Source of the DNA: an uncultured Opitutaceae bacterium
GTDB taxonomy: Bacteria > Verrucomicrobiota > Verrucomicrobiae > Opitutales > Opitutaceae
Reading direction: 5' to 3'
Length of the DNA stretch: 8,426 nucleotides
Assembly (NCBI GenBank): GCA_946482625.1
Contig: CAMLSH010000149.1
Location: forward strand, 1 to 8,426
Below, piece after piece: positions 1-5,990 of this stretch. The position numbers were made by a program, and so were the translations under genes. The notes beneath the pieces were generated by a model. It did no database searches and was not told where the DNA came from. It was given only the letters and a program-made list of their open reading frames with translations. Within the stretch, counting starts at the first letter, position 1, and the number at the start of each line of letters is the position of its first letter.

Positions 1-7
1 CTGAACA

Positions 8-17
8 GTTCGCGAAC
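8..17. promoter_or_regulatory. 10-bp perfect palindrome just before the first gene
   Basis: The bases GTTCGCGAAC form a perfect palindrome ending one base before the ATG at 19. A further GAAC half-site lies at 3-6, giving GAAC-N1-GTTC-N2-GAAC. This could be a repressor site, or simply chance in GC-rich DNA. The region further upstream is not in the window, so no promoter can be placed around it. Confidence 0.2.
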
Positions 18-18
18 C

Positions 19-267
19 ATGAACTATCGGACCAAAGCGGAATACTTTATCCAAGGCATCACCCAAGGTTTCGTCGAAGCGTCGGAAGTGATCGCCTGGT
101 GCGACGAGGTCGTCGTCGCCGCGCCCAAAACCGAGGACTGGATGCTGGAAATTTCCAGCTGCGGGCCCGATGACCGCATGGCCATCCTAAGCCAGCTCAA
201 CACCGTCAAAGGCGAAGCGGACGCTGCCGAACTCGCTGCGATGTTAAAAGCCAAGGGCGTCGCCTAA
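19..267 (+). CDS. Small soluble protein of unknown function (82 aa)
   Basis: I do not recognise a named family. The protein is 82 residues, mildly acidic, with no signal peptide and no membrane segment, so it is probably cytoplasmic. It reads as a compact, mostly helical domain: an N-terminal helix (about residues 5-20), then an I-A-W-C-D-E segment (25-30), a W-M-L-E-I segment near 41-45, and a C-terminal Ala/Leu/Lys helix (about 63-80). The two cysteines (28 and 48) are too far apart for a CxxC site. The reading frame stays open to the left edge of the window, so an upstream start cannot be ruled out. The ATG at 19 is preferred because the protein looks complete from there and the six upstream codons add nothing domain-like. 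No Shine-Dalgarno sequence precedes it. The coding frame is clean and uses GC-rich third positions like its neighbours, so it is probably a real gene of unknown role. Confidence 0.72.
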   Translation: MNYRTKAEYFIQGITQGFVEASEVIAWCDEVVVAAPKTEDWMLEISSCGPDDRMAILSQLNTVKGEADAAELAAMLKAKGVA

Positions 268-280
268 CCGGCAAAAAGCG

Positions 281-298
281 CCCGCGGCCAATTGCGGG
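281..298 (+). other. Short hairpin downstream of the first gene
   Basis: CCCGC (281-285) can pair with GCGGG (294-298) across an 8-base loop, 14 bases after the stop codon of the small gene. There is no T-run after it, so it is at best a weak or Rho-assisted termination structure. A second hairpin at 315-337 follows 17 bases later. Confidence 0.25.
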
Positions 299-314
299 GT
301 CCATGCAACGTGGC

Positions 315-337
315 GGCGTGCCAATCAGCCGCACGCC
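315..337 (+). other. 7-bp hairpin between the first two genes
   Basis: GGCGTGC (315-321) and GCACGCC (331-337) are exact reverse complements separated by 9 bases. With the hairpin at 281-298 this makes the 152-base gap before the exported-protein gene structured. No T-tract follows. It may be part of a termination region or of the leader of the downstream gene. Confidence 0.28.
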
Positions 338-419
338 AACGCCTTCGTCGAGGCAAGCGCCAGCCCGTACGACAACGACAGGCCCGAACTCCTGTGCCCT
401 GCGTCGGTCCAAGAGAACC

Positions 420-974
420 ATGAAGACAAGGTTACTCCTGCTCCTATCCCTCGTCGGCGCCGTATTTACCTACGGTGCCGAGGTCGACGTGTCCGTAGAC
501 ATCCGTCTGGGCAAATTGCCGCCTCCGCCACCTCCCGAGGTGATCGTGATCGAACCAGGTCCCCGCCACGGACCACCGCCCTGGGCCCCGGCGCACGGCT
601 ACCGCCGCAATCACCATTATTACTACTACCCAGGCGCCGATGTTTATTTTCGTCCGGCGGATCGCGTCTGGTTCTACCTCGACAGCGGCGATTGGCGCTT
701 CGGAGCCAGCCTGCCCACAAGCGTCCGCGTGGACTTCGACCGCAGCGTCTCGCTCGCCATGGAGACCGACCAGCCCCACAAATTTCACAACGATGTCAGA
801 GCGTATTACCCGGCCGACTACTTCGTCACCAAGGTCAAGGTGAAGGAGAGACGCGACAAGCCCGACAAGGCTGACAAGCCGGATAAAGAGAGGCTTGAAG
901 AGAAAACGTCCGAGCGCGCCGTCGACGACCCGCCCGGCAAAGCCAAGGAAAAGGGCAAAGGGAAAAATAAGTAG
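420..974 (+). CDS. Exported protein with Pro/Tyr-rich N-terminus and basic tail
   Basis: A predicted exported protein of 184 residues with no confident function. Residues 1-20 form a classical signal peptide (Lys/Arg, then a run of leucines, then a small-residue site near Tyr-Gly-Ala). After it come a six-proline run (34-39), a second Pro/Gly/His-rich stretch (about 46-60), and a His-His-Tyr-Tyr-Tyr-Tyr cluster (65-70). A compact domain follows (about 72-130) with the pattern V-Y-F-R-P...V-W-F-Y-L-D-S-G-D-W-R-F-G, then L-P-T-S-V-R-V, ending in a Tyr-Tyr-Pro. From memory, similar small exported proteins of unknown role occur in several Gram-negative phyla. The last 45 residues are Lys/Asp/Glu-rich with a KPDK-ADKPDK repeat, likely disordered, and might bind a polyanion or the envelope. 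The frame extends up to an ATG at 303, but the start at 420 is chosen because it places the signal peptide at the N-terminus; a weak AGAG lies just before it. Confidence 0.78.
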   Translation: MKTRLLLLLSLVGAVFTYGAEVDVSVDIRLGKLPPPPPPEVIVIEPGPRHGPPPWAPAHGYRRNHHYYYYPGADVYFRPADRVWFYLDSGDWRFGASLPTSVRVDFDRSVSLAMETDQPHKFHNDVRAYYPADYFVTKVKVKERRDKPDKADKPDKERLEEKTSERAVDDPPGKAKEKGKGKNK

Positions 975-981
975 CCCTGAA

Positions 982-1003
982 GGCGCAGCCAATTCGCTGC
1001 GCC
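982..1003. terminator. Hairpin between convergent genes, likely shared terminator
   Basis: GGCGCAGC (982-989) pairs perfectly with GCTGCGCC (996-1003) across a 6-base loop, giving an 8-bp GC-rich stem. It sits in the 48-base gap between the + strand exported-protein gene (stop at 974) and the end of the - strand DUF899 gene (1023), where a bidirectional terminator would be expected. Neither side has a good T-run, so it may be an imperfect or Rho-assisted terminator. Confidence 0.45.
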
Positions 1004-1022
1004 ATCGGACGCACCCTATCGT

Positions 1023-1766
1023 TCAACCGTAGGTCGGCTGCTGCGGCCAGCCGGGAGGAGAATCCTCCCAGTCCTCCTGTCGTCCGTACGGAGTCACATC
1101 GAGAAGGCTGTAGGAGTCGGTCAGACTTTCCACGCCGCGCGCATAGGCGGAGTAGGTGTGATAAACGTCGTCATTCAGCCGAAAGAAAACGCTGAGACCA
1201 TGTGCCTCGCCCTCGGTCTGATTGGGGGCCTCGTTTGCGATCATCTGCTCCTTAGAGCGGAAGTTGTATTCTACCGGCCGGACTTTCTCGTCGAGCGTCA
1301 GGTGGAAGTCATAATTGAAATCGCTGCCGAAGGAGGAGTACCACGGGCGATTCCAGCCGCGCAGTTTGCGGTACGCGTCGAGCTTCGCGAACGGCGCGCG
1401 CGAAATCAGCGCGAACGTCGTGTTGCGTTGATTGAGCATCGATAAATCCCCCAACGCATCGACCAGACCGGTGCAGCCCGGACAGCCTTTTTCCCAAGCC
1501 GGATCGAACATGAAGTGATAGACGATGAGCTGTGCCCGTCCTTCGAATACATCGTCGAGGCGGCACGTTCCCGCCGGGCCTTCAAACACGTAGTCCTTTT
1601 CGATGCGTACCATGGGAAGCCGGCGGCGCTCGGCGGCGACGCGGTCGCGTTGGCGCGTCGCTTCCTTTTCTCGTTCGAGCAACTGCGTGCGTTGCGCGAG
1701 CCATTCGGCGTGCGAGACGATCGGGGGATGAGCGGTGGTCGAGGCAGACGGGATGGTCGTAGGCAT
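1023..1766 (-). CDS. DUF899-family thioredoxin-fold protein
   Basis: A 247-residue protein of the DUF899 family, a thioredoxin-like group whose substrate is unknown. Seen directly: an N-terminal helical region (about 17-50, with Val-Ser-His-Ala-Glu-Trp-Leu and many Arg/Glu), a beta segment with Tyr-Val-Phe-Glu-Gly-Pro (59-64), a hydrophobic strand ending His-Phe-Met-Phe-Asp-Pro (84-89), and a Cys-Pro-Gly-Cys motif (95-98) where thioredoxin-fold proteins carry their redox cysteines. The core continues with Phe-Ala-Leu-Ile-Ser-Arg-Ala-Pro (118-125), a Trp-Tyr-Ser-Ser-Phe-Gly-Ser-Asp-Phe stretch (142-150) and a Gly-Leu-Ser-Val-Phe-Phe-Arg segment (190-196), all typical of this family. There is no signal peptide, so it is probably cytoplasmic. 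The frame is open to 1847, but the ATG at 1766 is chosen: GGAG on the - strand sits 8 bases upstream and a plausible promoter lies about 37-64 bases upstream, inside the longer frame. A thiol-oxidoreductase or peroxide-related role is inference. Confidence 0.9.
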   Translation of the reverse strand: MPTTIPSASTTAHPPIVSHAEWLAQRTQLLEREKEATRQRDRVAAERRRLPMVRIEKDYVFEGPAGTCRLDDVFEGRAQLIVYHFMFDPAWEKGCPGCTGLVDALGDLSMLNQRNTTFALISRAPFAKLDAYRKLRGWNRPWYSSFGSDFNYDFHLTLDEKVRPVEYNFRSKEQMIANEAPNQTEGEAHGLSVFFRLNDDVYHTYSAYARGVESLTDSYSLLDVTPYGRQEDWEDSPPGWPQQPTYG

Positions 1767-1774
1767 GGCGGGAT

Positions 1775-1778
1775 CTCC
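1775..1778 (-). promoter_or_regulatory. Shine-Dalgarno site of the DUF899 gene
   Basis: Read on the - strand this is GGAG, 8 bases before the ATG at 1766. It decides the start of this gene over the in-frame start at 1847, and it is the only clear Shine-Dalgarno site in the window. Confidence 0.6.
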
Positions 1779-1802
1779 AGAGGTTTCGATGCGAGGGTTG
1801 TC

Positions 1803-1830
1803 TTGATAGAAACGAATCAGCGTCCGCCAA
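1803..1830 (-). promoter_or_regulatory. Candidate sigma-70 promoter of the DUF899 gene
   Basis: On the - strand a TTGGCG (-35, 1825-1830) and a TATCAA (-10, 1803-1808) are 16 bases apart. Each matches the sigma-70 consensus at four of six positions, in an otherwise GC-rich region. Transcription would start near 1796, giving a leader of about 30 bases that includes the GGAG site. It sits in the intergenic region shared with the divergent exported-protein gene. Confidence 0.42.
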
Positions 1831-1899
1831 AAAGACAGCCGACCCAAAGAAATGGATTAAACGTTGCCCGGGTCAGCGGGCGCGGCGTTGCTTCGGGCC

Positions 1900-3027
1900 A
1901 TGAACTCATTCGCGAGGAGGGTCTCTCTGCTCTTGGCCGGCATTGCCCTTTGCACGTTCGCCCGAGCCGACACGACCGACGCCGCGCCGACACCCCCGCT
2001 CCGACCGCTTGCCAATGCTACTCTCGCGCCGGCACTCCGAGATGTCGCCGAACATGCGAATCTCCCTCTTTTTCAGAGCGCCGCACTCAGTGAAAAGCCC
2101 TTCGCGGGGGACGCTGTCGTTGTCTGGATCGGCGCGACCAGAGGTACAAACAGCCAACAGTGGCTCCTGCGGCTGACGCGGGGCGTTGCGACTCCAAGAG
2201 AACAACAAGCCCACCGCCAGAAGGAGATCACCAAGTACGTTTCCTGGGGACCGGTCGTCTCGTTCAAATCCGAGGTCGACGCACTCGATGTGTGGATCGC
2301 CGGCCCGGTTGACACGACCGCGCGAGCCGAAGACCAGGCTAAGCCGCAGCCACCGGTATTGATCCGTAAAACCCGTTTATTCGTCGCCGTGGACTTTCTG
2401 CGACTCGGCTTGGACAAGTCAGAACGCATCTCCTCGTCCATCGTCAGCCGGTCACAGCAAATCGCGGCCGAAGACCCCGCCTTCACATTCGGAAATCTCT
2501 ACTCGCTCGATGAGCCGATCAAACCCGAGAAGATCGGGCACGCCCAGCCTGTCGCCGAGCGACTCGGGCTGACGCCGGAGATGGCCAGATCGTGGATCGG
2601 CGGATACGTCGCCTTGGAAGCCTTCTACAACCTGGCCAACGGGGTCCCCGAGCTAAAGGAGATCGCTGAGATCGCCTGCGAGAAACCGTCCGTCCTGAAG
2701 CTCGCGCGGTTGGCGTTCGGGACCAGGCTGCATACCAGTTTCGGCGGCGCGAATCTGGCCCCCGTCGATTCCGGAAAAGTCGGCCTGCTGCCCATTCCGA
2801 TGGAGTCATACGACACGCCTTTCGGGTTTCAGTTGGGGAAAGATCCCATCGTCCACGGTGTGATGCTCGTGACTAACCCCTCGCCTCCGCTCGATGTCAG
2901 TGCCGGAATCCTCGCGCTGATCGCCGGACATCCCACTGACAAAACCCGCGCGGTCGAACTGCGCATCATCGGCTCCAGTCGAGGAACCGACAGCAGCCGC
3001 GAAGCCGCCGAGTTGGCGTCGCCGTGA
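1900..3027 (+). CDS. Exported protein of unknown function (375 aa)
   Basis: I do not recognise this protein. Residues 1-23 are a clear Sec-type signal peptide (Arg-Arg, a Leu/Ala/Ile core, then Ala-Arg-Ala before Asp24), so it is exported, probably to the periplasm. There is no lipobox and no further membrane segment. The mature part begins with a Pro/Ala/Thr-rich linker (about 24-45). A mixed alpha/beta region follows, with hydrophobic strands at Ala-Val-Val-Val-Trp-Ile-Gly (72-78), Leu-Asp-Val-Trp-Ile-Ala (129-134) and Leu-Phe-Val-Ala-Val-Asp-Phe-Leu (160-167). A more helical middle covers about 213-275. The C-terminus carries Ile-Val-His-Gly-Val-Met-Leu-Val-Thr-Asn-Pro (317-327), then a hydrophobic Ala-Gly-Ile-Leu-Ala-Leu-Ile-Ala-Gly stretch (335-343). 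The frame opens with a TTG at 1864; the ATG at 1900 is chosen because it places the signal peptide correctly. No Shine-Dalgarno sequence is visible. It is divergent from the DUF899 gene and 95 bases upstream of the rhomboid gene, with which it could be co-transcribed. Confidence 0.8.
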   Translation: MNSFARRVSLLLAGIALCTFARADTTDAAPTPPLRPLANATLAPALRDVAEHANLPLFQSAALSEKPFAGDAVVVWIGATRGTNSQQWLLRLTRGVATPREQQAHRQKEITKYVSWGPVVSFKSEVDALDVWIAGPVDTTARAEDQAKPQPPVLIRKTRLFVAVDFLRLGLDKSERISSSIVSRSQQIAAEDPAFTFGNLYSLDEPIKPEKIGHAQPVAERLGLTPEMARSWIGGYVALEAFYNLANGVPELKEIAEIACEKPSVLKLARLAFGTRLHTSFGGANLAPVDSGKVGLLPIPMESYDTPFGFQLGKDPIVHGVMLVTNPSPPLDVSAGILALIAGHPTDKTRAVELRIIGSSRGTDSSREAAELASP

Positions 3028-3122
3028 CGCCGATACGCCTCCCACGCGCACGAACCAGCCCCTCGATCTCAACCCGTATTCCGCGATGGCCGTGCGGGCA
3101 AACCTGACTACGCTAGTCCGCA

Positions 3123-3989
3123 ATGCCCGAGCCTGAATCGCCCGCACCGCCCACGAGCGAAAACTTCCCAGAGGGAAGCGTGGATGCCGGCGTGTACCCG
3201 ACTCATGCCGACGGTTTGATGCACAGCTTGGTCGTACTCGCGATCGGCGAAACGTGTTGGCTCGTCGAGGCCGACGACGGCCACCACCTTCGCGTCGAGC
3301 CGGCTGCCCTGCCTGCCGTTCGCCAACAGCTCGCGTATTTCGATCGCGAAAGCATCGGCTGGCCGCCCAAGCCATTCGTGGATGCGGCTCCGGTCCGGAA
3401 ACACGCGCCCCTGTCGCCTCTGCTCTGGGTGCTCGCAGTGTTCGCCGTCTTCTGGGTGCAGGAAAAGCGTCCGGGATTGACGGATACCGGCCTGCTCGAC
3501 GCGCGCCGCGTCTTCGATCACGGTGAATGGTGGCGCACGGCGACGTCGCTATGGCTGCATGCAGATCTCGGCCACGTGGTTTCAAACGCCGGTAGCGGTC
3601 TGTTGGTATTTTCCGCCGTGGTGGTGACTTTCGGTGTACGCGCGGGCTGGTGGCTGCTCGTCGCCGCGGCGATCGCGGGCAACGCCGCTGCGGTGACGAT
3701 CCTCCACGGCAGCGACTACCGCTCGCTAGGCGCGTCCACCGCTGTGTTCGCCGGGCTCGGTTTGCTGACCGGCCGTGCCGTCCGCGTGATGAGCCGCTCC
3801 GGCCATCCGCATCGCTGGCGCACCTTGTTGATGCCGCTCTTCGCCGGTTCCGTCGTGCTGGGCCTGTTCGGAGCCGGCGGCGTGAACATCGACGTGCTGG
3901 CCCACGCGACAGGTTTCGGGGCGGGACTGATTCTGGGTTTTCTCAGCGCCAATGCATCGCGCAATCCGCCGGTCAGCGCGGAAACCTGA
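3123..3989 (+). CDS. Rhomboid-family intramembrane serine protease
   Basis: A 288-residue inner-membrane protease that should cut transmembrane segments of client proteins within the bilayer. The rhomboid core occupies about residues 97-275 with roughly six membrane segments (near 97-113, 156-175, 177-194, 202-217, 235-250 and 257-274). All signature residues are visible: His-x4-His-x3-Asn (H146, H151, N155), matching the spacing of the oxyanion-stabilising residues of E. coli GlpG; the catalytic serine in Gly-Ala-Ser (S205); and the catalytic histidine H261 in Ala-His-Ala-Thr-Gly-Phe-Gly-Ala-Gly. The Trp-Arg motif of the first loop is present as Glu-Trp-Trp-Arg-Thr (135-139). The first 95 residues are soluble, with a beta-rich segment (about 35-60: Ser-Leu-Val-Val-Leu-Ala-Ile-Gly, Cys-Trp-Leu-Val-Glu-Ala) of unknown role. 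The enzyme is expected to be active. Its substrate is unknown; an exported neighbour upstream is suggestive but not evidence. The ATG at 3123 has no Shine-Dalgarno sequence. Confidence 0.93.
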   Translation: MPEPESPAPPTSENFPEGSVDAGVYPTHADGLMHSLVVLAIGETCWLVEADDGHHLRVEPAALPAVRQQLAYFDRESIGWPPKPFVDAAPVRKHAPLSPLLWVLAVFAVFWVQEKRPGLTDTGLLDARRVFDHGEWWRTATSLWLHADLGHVVSNAGSGLLVFSAVVVTFGVRAGWWLLVAAAIAGNAAAVTILHGSDYRSLGASTAVFAGLGLLTGRAVRVMSRSGHPHRWRTLLMPLFAGSVVLGLFGAGGVNIDVLAHATGFGAGLILGFLSANASRNPPVSAET

Positions 3990-4039
3990 GCTCGGGCACA
4001 GTAAGAGAACCCGTCGCCCGGTTCGCCACGCCTCCAAGC

Positions 4040-4068
4040 TTGCCCCAAGGTGCTATTCATAGTCATAA
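4040..4068 (+). promoter_or_regulatory. Weak candidate promoter abutting the korA start
   Basis: TTGCCC (4040-4045) and TCATAA (4063-4068) lie 17 bases apart in a locally AT-richer patch between the rhomboid gene and korA. The first hexamer matches the -35 consensus at four of six positions, the second matches -10 poorly. If used, transcription would begin at or next to the ATG at 4075, giving a leaderless mRNA, or a 39-base leader if translation starts at the in-frame ATG at 4114. Confidence 0.25.
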
Positions 4069-4074
4069 AGCGCC

Positions 4075-5952
4075 ATGGTCAGATCTACCCCTCTACCATC
4101 GGGCGACGCGCCCATGGTTTCCCCGTCTGAATCCGTCGTGGCCACCGTGCCCGATGTTGTCATCCGTCTGGCAGGTAACTCTCAAGATGGCATCCAGGCT
4201 GTCGGCGGCTTTCTCGCCCGCCTCGCCGGTCGCTCCGCCCAAGAGGTCATGACGTACATGACCATCCCGTCCACGATCTCCGGTGGCCCTTCGATTTTCC
4301 AAGTGCGCATCGGCTCGGGAGAAATCCTTTCCGCCGGCGACCGCGCCGACGTCCTCGTGGCGCTCTACCAACACAGCTACGAAAGCCATCGCGCCTCGCT
4401 CCGTCCAGGCGGCGTACTCCTCTACGATAGCGGCCACGTCACCCCCAATCCCGACGACAAAGAGATCACCGCCGTTGGCGTTCCCATGACCGCCGCCACC
4501 GTCGAAGCGGTCGGCGGTTCCGCCAAGGAAAAGGGCAAAAACATCTACGTGCTCGGCCTGCTCACACGCATGTTCGACCTTGATGTGCCCAAGCTCACCC
4601 AGCTGATCCGCGAGCGTTTCGGCGGCAAAAACGAGGACATCGTTCGCAACGCCTTGGTCGCCTTCGACGCCGGTTACGCATATCCATCCGATCACCTCCG
4701 CCATTGTCTTTACCGGTTGGAAAAAACCGACGCCCCGGCCAACGCCCATCCGCAGGTCACGACCGACGGCAACAGCGCCCTCGCTTACGGCCTCATCGCC
4801 GCCGGCGTGCGCCACGGCGCAGGTTATCCGATCACCCCATGGTCCTCGGTCATGGAAACGCTCCGCACCGAGCTGCCCAAATACGGCGGCATCTTCGTGC
4901 AGTGCGAAGACGAGATCGCCGCCATCTCCACCGCGCTCGGTTTTTCCTACAGCGGCAATCTCGCCGTCACCGGTTCCGCCGGCCCCGGCCTCTCGCTCAA
5001 AATGGAAGCGCTCGGTTGGGCCACGATGGCCGAGATCCCGCTCATCGTCATCAACGTCCAACGCGCCGGCCCATCCACCGGCATGGCCACCAGCGTCGAG
5101 CAAAGCGATCTCCTGCAGGCGATTTATGGCAGTCACGGCGATTCTCCCCGCGTGGTGCTCGCGCCGAAAAACGTCGAGGACTGTTTCTACATCGCCATCG
5201 AAGCCGGCCGCATCGCCCGCGAGTTCAGCACGCCCGTCATCATCCTCTCCGACCAAGCCATCGCGACGCGCATCGAGGCCTTCGCCGAACCCGATCTGCC
5301 GAAACTCATGGCGGAATCTAAACCCGATATCCGCGCGCGCGATGGCGACTACAAAGCGTACCCATTCAACCAAGTCACCCGTCACGCGCCCCCCGGTTCG
5401 GTCATGGCCTCGGGCAAATATCCCGTCGTCACCGGTCTCGAACACGACGAACACGGCCATCCGACCAGCAGCCCTGTTCTGCACACGAAGATGACCGCGA
5501 AGCGCCGCGAGAAATTCAAAACCCTCGCCGCCTCCCTGCCCGCGCCCGAACTCGAAGGAGACGCCTCCGGCGACATCCTCCTGGTTGGCTGGGGCTGCAC
5601 CTACGGCCCCATCCGCGAAGCCATCACCCGCCTCCGCGCCACCGGCACCCAGGCCGCGCACCTGCACCTGCGCCACCTTCATCCGTTCGCGCCCGGCCTC
5701 GCGGAAACCTTCGCGCGCTATCGCCATATCCTCGTCGTCGAGATGAACGACGAAGGTCTCTACGGCCATGGCCAGCTCGCAACGCTCCTGCGCGCCGTCA
5801 CCTGCAATCCCGCCATCGCGTCCATCACCAAGACCGACGGCCTCACCTTTAAGATCAGCGAGATCGTCGAACAGGTGGCCCGGAGAACCGGCCTCACCGA
5901 TCCCGCCGCCGGCATCCATCCCCACAGCATCCTCGCGGTATCCGTTCGTTAA
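4075..5952 (+). CDS. korA: 2-oxoacid:ferredoxin oxidoreductase, fused gamma-alpha subunit
   Basis: A large subunit of a 2-oxoacid:ferredoxin oxidoreductase, which with the beta subunit converts a 2-oxoacid plus CoA to acyl-CoA and CO2 and reduces ferredoxin in the cytoplasm. It is 625 residues, the usual size for gamma-alpha fusions. Residues about 26-215 are the gamma domain, with Gly-Asn-Ser-Gln-Asp-Gly-Ile (34-40) and Ser-Gly-Gly-Pro-Ser-Ile-Phe-Gln-Val-Arg (69-78). Residues about 226-410 are the alpha pyrimidine-binding domain with Tyr-Pro-Ile-Thr-Pro (251-255), Glu-Asp-Glu-Ile-Ala-Ala (278-283) and Val-Gln-Arg-Ala-Gly-Pro-Ser-Thr-Gly (328-336). Residues about 497-600 are a transketolase-C-like domain with His-Leu-His-Pro-Phe (534-538) and a Gly-His-Gly-Gln-Leu segment (564-568). 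2-Oxoglutarate is the most likely substrate because this fused form is usually a KorA, but pyruvate or branched-chain oxoacids cannot be excluded. The start is uncertain: the ATG at 4114 is also possible, since the first 25 residues are not conserved-looking and neither start has a Shine-Dalgarno sequence. The gene lies 38 bases upstream of korB. Confidence 0.93.
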   Translation: MVRSTPLPSGDAPMVSPSESVVATVPDVVIRLAGNSQDGIQAVGGFLARLAGRSAQEVMTYMTIPSTISGGPSIFQVRIGSGEILSAGDRADVLVALYQHSYESHRASLRPGGVLLYDSGHVTPNPDDKEITAVGVPMTAATVEAVGGSAKEKGKNIYVLGLLTRMFDLDVPKLTQLIRERFGGKNEDIVRNALVAFDAGYAYPSDHLRHCLYRLEKTDAPANAHPQVTTDGNSALAYGLIAAGVRHGAGYPITPWSSVMETLRTELPKYGGIFVQCEDEIAAISTALGFSYSGNLAVTGSAGPGLSLKMEALGWATMAEIPLIVINVQRAGPSTGMATSVEQSDLLQAIYGSHGDSPRVVLAPKNVEDCFYIAIEAGRIAREFSTPVIILSDQAIATRIEAFAEPDLPKLMAESKPDIRARDGDYKAYPFNQVTRHAPPGSVMASGKYPVVTGLEHDEHGHPTSSPVLHTKMTAKRREKFKTLAASLPAPELEGDASGDILLVGWGCTYGPIREAITRLRATGTQAAHLHLRHLHPFAPGLAETFARYRHILVVEMNDEGLYGHGQLATLLRAVTCNPAIASITKTDGLTFKISEIVEQVARRTGLTDPAAGIHPHSILAVSVR

Positions 5953-5990
5953 TACGCACACCCGCGCCCGCCCCCTTACCCCTGCCCTCC

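Noticed and set aside
303..419. Longer N-terminus for the exported protein (start at 303)
   Set aside because: It would bury the signal peptide 39 residues inside the protein, and the added part is Arg/Thr/Pro-rich without conserved character.
1767..1847. Longer N-terminus for the DUF899 protein (start at 1847)
   Set aside because: The ATG at 1766 has a good GGAG site and the candidate promoter lies inside the extension.
3028..3122. Search for a promoter or terminator between the exported-protein and rhomboid genes
   Set aside because: No T-tracted hairpin and no credible -35/-10 pair was found in this 95-base gap; nothing is reported there.
2806..3585. A 259-codon - strand frame across the exported-protein/rhomboid junction
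   Set aside because: Arg-rich composition with no domain, and it overlaps the ends of two well-supported + strand genes.
943..4539. An 18-base identical word in the exported-protein gene (near 943-960) and in korA (near 4522-4539), both coding Ala-Lys-Glu-Lys-Gly-Lys
   Set aside because: Lysine-rich coding with the same codon choices explains it; there is no flanking similarity, so it is not a repeat element.
4093..5961. A 622-codon open frame on the - strand opposite korA
   Set aside because: Its translation is a low-complexity Gly/Asp/Val/Ala-rich shadow with no domain, created by GC-rich third positions in korA, whose + strand product carries all family motifs.
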